Shown: one piece after another, positions 62,397 to 64,000 of the stretch
How positions within the stretch are numbered: position 1 is the first letter of the stretch
Layout: each line of letters opens with the position of its first letter
DNA from: CATQHW01 sp965215345
Lineage (GTDB): Bacteria; Spirochaetota; Spirochaetia; SZUA-6; Bin103
DNA: 64,000 bases
Direction: 5' to 3'
NCBI GenBank assembly: GCA_965215345.1
Contig: CBDCDL010000002.1
Span: 1,426,001 to 1,490,000 of the forward strand
Made by a program: the position numbers and the translations under genes
The notes under the pieces: model-generated
Database searches by the model: none
Seen by the model: the letters and a program-made list of their open reading frames with translations, nothing else
What the model was told of the DNA's origin: nothing

Positions 62397-64000
62397 TCAT
62401 GGCTCCTGTGCGTCGATCGGCGCCTGGGTTCCGATGACTTCGATCAGCTCGGCGACTACGTCGACGGGGCTCTCGTCCTCGGCGATCAGCTCGATGGGCT
62501 CATAGTCTGTATTGAGGGGTTCCAGAACGATGGCGACGTGTCGCCAGCCGTCTTCGTTCGTGGCCTTCTCGCTGTGGTAACGCTTCACGGTGAACCGTTG
62601 GCCGGTGTCCGGGTCGAGATCATTCAGCATCCGCGCGAGGACGATTCGGCCCAGCCGGCTGCCGGTCACCGGACCGGCGAACAGGCAGTAGGACCCGTCG
62701 GGGATTCGCGGTTCCATCGACTTGCCGTCCACGCGGGCGACGAACATCCCCGAGCGAAGCGATCGCGAGGTATCTACCTCTACCCACTCCCGTTCGGAGT
62801 CCTCCGAGACGGTGTCGGGGTCTCCGAATTCGCCGGCGGCCACGTGCAGGGGAACCAGAGGTACGCAGGTCACGTACTGCTGATCGGTTGAGGGTGACAC
62901 CAGGCGAAGGCGACTCCGTGCCTCCTGCTCCGACTGTCCCGCGCGATGGAACCACGACGGGTCACTCCGTAGCCGGCTGCGCGTAGCGCGCATTCCCAGG
63001 TACTGAGCCAGGCGGCGGAAGTGACGGGTCATCGCATCCCGGTCGTCCAGATCGCTCGCGGCGATCTCTATCACGTCATACCCGCTGTTGCGCAGCCAAT
63101 CGCGGATCTCCCGATCCTGTTCCGCGGTTTCGGGATTGCCGTGGAGATGGGCACTCAATCCGTCCAGATAGACGCACACCCCTTCGTCCGGCTCGTGGTC
63201 CTCGGCTCGATAGATCACGTCGGGTGTCGTCGAGCCCAGCGCCGAGCTCAACCGGAGCTGTTCCCCGCGGATACCTTCACCGAACCCGGCGGCCAGCAGC
63301 AGGTGACGCAGCTTGGTCTCCGCGTCGTTGACGGGCATTGCGTCGCCACCGGGCGCCTCGATCGGCTGCGCCGGCGGAATCTCGTGGCCGAACGCGAGCT
63401 CGTCTCCCCATTCGTCCAGACGATCGCCGGCCGTCTCACGGTTCAGGTCACGGTGGTAGTACGCGTTGCGAAACGTCTGCAGACAGTCGATGCATGACGA
63501 GGCGCACGCCGCCGGGCAATGGGCGACGACCTCCCGAGCCGCGTCCACGACATCCGCGAAGCGCTCGCAGAGGCGATCGAGCAGTCCCGATCCGCCGGGC
63601 ATCGGGTCCCACAGCACGCCGTCGACCTCGTCGCGGTCCACGTGGCCGATGACCAGTATCTGGAGGTCTTCCATGTGCATGTCGAGCACGCTGGTGGCAC
63701 CGAAGCGCAACGCCTCCAGGACGCTGTACGCGGTGGCGGCACTGTCGCAGCCCGGCAACGAGAGAGCGTCCGCCACCACGTCGGCATAGAAACCGATCGA
63801 CTGGGGAGCGCGCCCGCAGCGTTTGGTGTGGTCTGTGGCGAAGTGTTCGTGCTGGCGCTCGGAGGATAACGGCGAGACGCTCTGACCGCAGACGGTGCAC
63901 ACCGGATAGCCGATCCCCTGTCGGCCGTCGATGGCTGACGATGCGCCCACGTTGACCAGGCGCATGCGCACCCCGCGGCGGAGGTGGACGGCCTGCGCTC
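62397..64000 (-). CDS. DUF1998 helicase-type protein fused to a nuclease-like region and an S24/LexA-type protease domain (5' end outside the window)
   Basis: The frame is open to the window edge (AVHLRRGVRMRLVNVG), so the ATG at 63971 is internal. Counting from that codon: a zinc region YPVCTVCGQSVSPLSS and HTKRCGR; a DUF1998 block with WDPMPGGSGLLDRL and CPAACASSCIDCLQTFRNAY (residues 152-171); a PDVIYRAEDHEPDEGVCVYL then EIRDWLRNSGYDVIEI region, resembling Vsr/DUF559-type nuclease folds (about 260-300); and finally VDGKSMEPRIPDGSYCLF (Ser near 418) with FTVKRYH (Lys near 463), the Ser-Lys pair of S24/LexA peptidases. DUF1998 normally follows a DEAD/DEAH helicase, expected upstream. Probable defence or DNA-repair protein. 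Confidence 0.7.
   Translation of the reverse strand, partial: AQAVHLRRGVRMRLVNVGASSAIDGRQGIGYPVCTVCGQSVSPLSSERQHEHFATDHTKRCGRAPQSIGFYADVVADALSLPGCDSAATAYSVLEALRFGATSVLDMHMEDLQILVIGHVDRDEVDGVLWDPMPGGSGLLDRLCERFADVVDAAREVVAHCPAACASSCIDCLQTFRNAYYHRDLNRETAGDRLDEWGDELAFGHEIPPAQPIEAPGGDAMPVNDAETKLRHLLLAAGFGEGIRGEQLRLSSALGSTTPDVIYRAEDHEPDEGVCVYLDGLSAHLHGNPETAEQDREIRDWLRNSGYDVIEIAASDLDDRDAMTRHFRRLAQYLGMRATRSRLRSDPSWFHRAGQSEQEARSRLRLVSPSTDQQYVTCVPLVPLHVAAGEFGDPDTVSEDSEREWVEVDTSRSLRSGMFVARVDGKSMEPRIPDGSYCLFAGPVTGSRLGRIVLARMLNDLDPDTGQRFTVKRYHSEKATNEDGWRHVAIVLEPLNTDYEPIELIAEDESPVDVVAELIEVIGTQAPIDAQEP

Overview
The window is GC-rich bacterial DNA with dense, tightly packed metabolic operons. Many neighbouring genes overlap at ATGA or TGATG. 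Three insertion-sequence and toxin-antitoxin rich patches break this pattern. Two genes carry lipoprotein signal peptides with a lipobox, and there are Sec-secreted ABC binding proteins. Together with a complete-looking menaquinone branch this suggests a free-living or host-associated diderm bacterium. I cannot place it in a phylum from sequence alone; an uncultured spirochaete-like lineage is only a weak guess. No rRNA, tRNA or CRISPR array was seen.

Layout. 1-2607 (minus strand): the start of an HpcH/HpaI aldolase, an enolase-superfamily sugar-acid dehydratase and a lone SMC/RecF-like ATPase. 3004-10779 (minus): a menaquinone operon read as menG/ubiE-menF-menD-menH-menB-menA-menE, without menC. 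10793-12793: a parDE toxin-antitoxin pair with a visible promoter and operator, next to a degenerate ImmA/IrrE-type protein. 12950-16961 (minus): a TPP riboswitch followed by a thiamine-type ABC transporter (thiB-thiP-thiQ). 17025-21479 (minus): a large Lhr helicase, then a small secreted peptide and about 1.1 kb without convincing genes.

22.7-31.2 kb is an accessory region built around two paralogous beta-propeller proteins on the plus strand. The first is an intact lipoprotein with five almost identical 117-bp tandem repeats. The second was broken by two insertion sequences (ISAzo13-like and IS1634-like). Deleting each element plus one copy of its target duplication restores the reading frame up to a matching C-terminus. 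A separate one-base frameshift also disables it. An ISL3-type element with a frameshifted transposase lies between the two genes. 31.2-39.3 kb (minus): a Dpp/Opp-type ABC transporter operon containing a putative glycoside hydrolase. 39.3-41.9 kb: an IS110-type element and an AbiE locus whose antitoxin survives but whose toxin is cut after about 37 codons.

42-51.5 kb: catabolic genes (FAH-family hydrolase, NagA-like deacetylase with a coupled Gfo/Idh/MocA oxidoreductase, ammonium transporter, and a VOC-SDR-E1 dehydrogenase-LarA-like operon). 51.5-53.4 kb: a transposase scrap, a frameshifted Rpn-type nuclease gene and a vapBC module. 53.5-58.2 kb: a lipoprotein/M20 peptidase pair, a nitroreductase and glucose-6-phosphate dehydrogenase. 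58.2-62.4 kb: a Phd/PIN module whose toxin gene overlaps the start of a GH38 alpha-mannosidase, then a DUF2442 gene. 62.4 kb to the edge (minus): the C-terminal part of a large DUF1998 helicase-type protein fused to a nuclease-like region and a LexA/S24-type protease domain. That is the best defence-system candidate here, but its N-terminal part lies outside the window.
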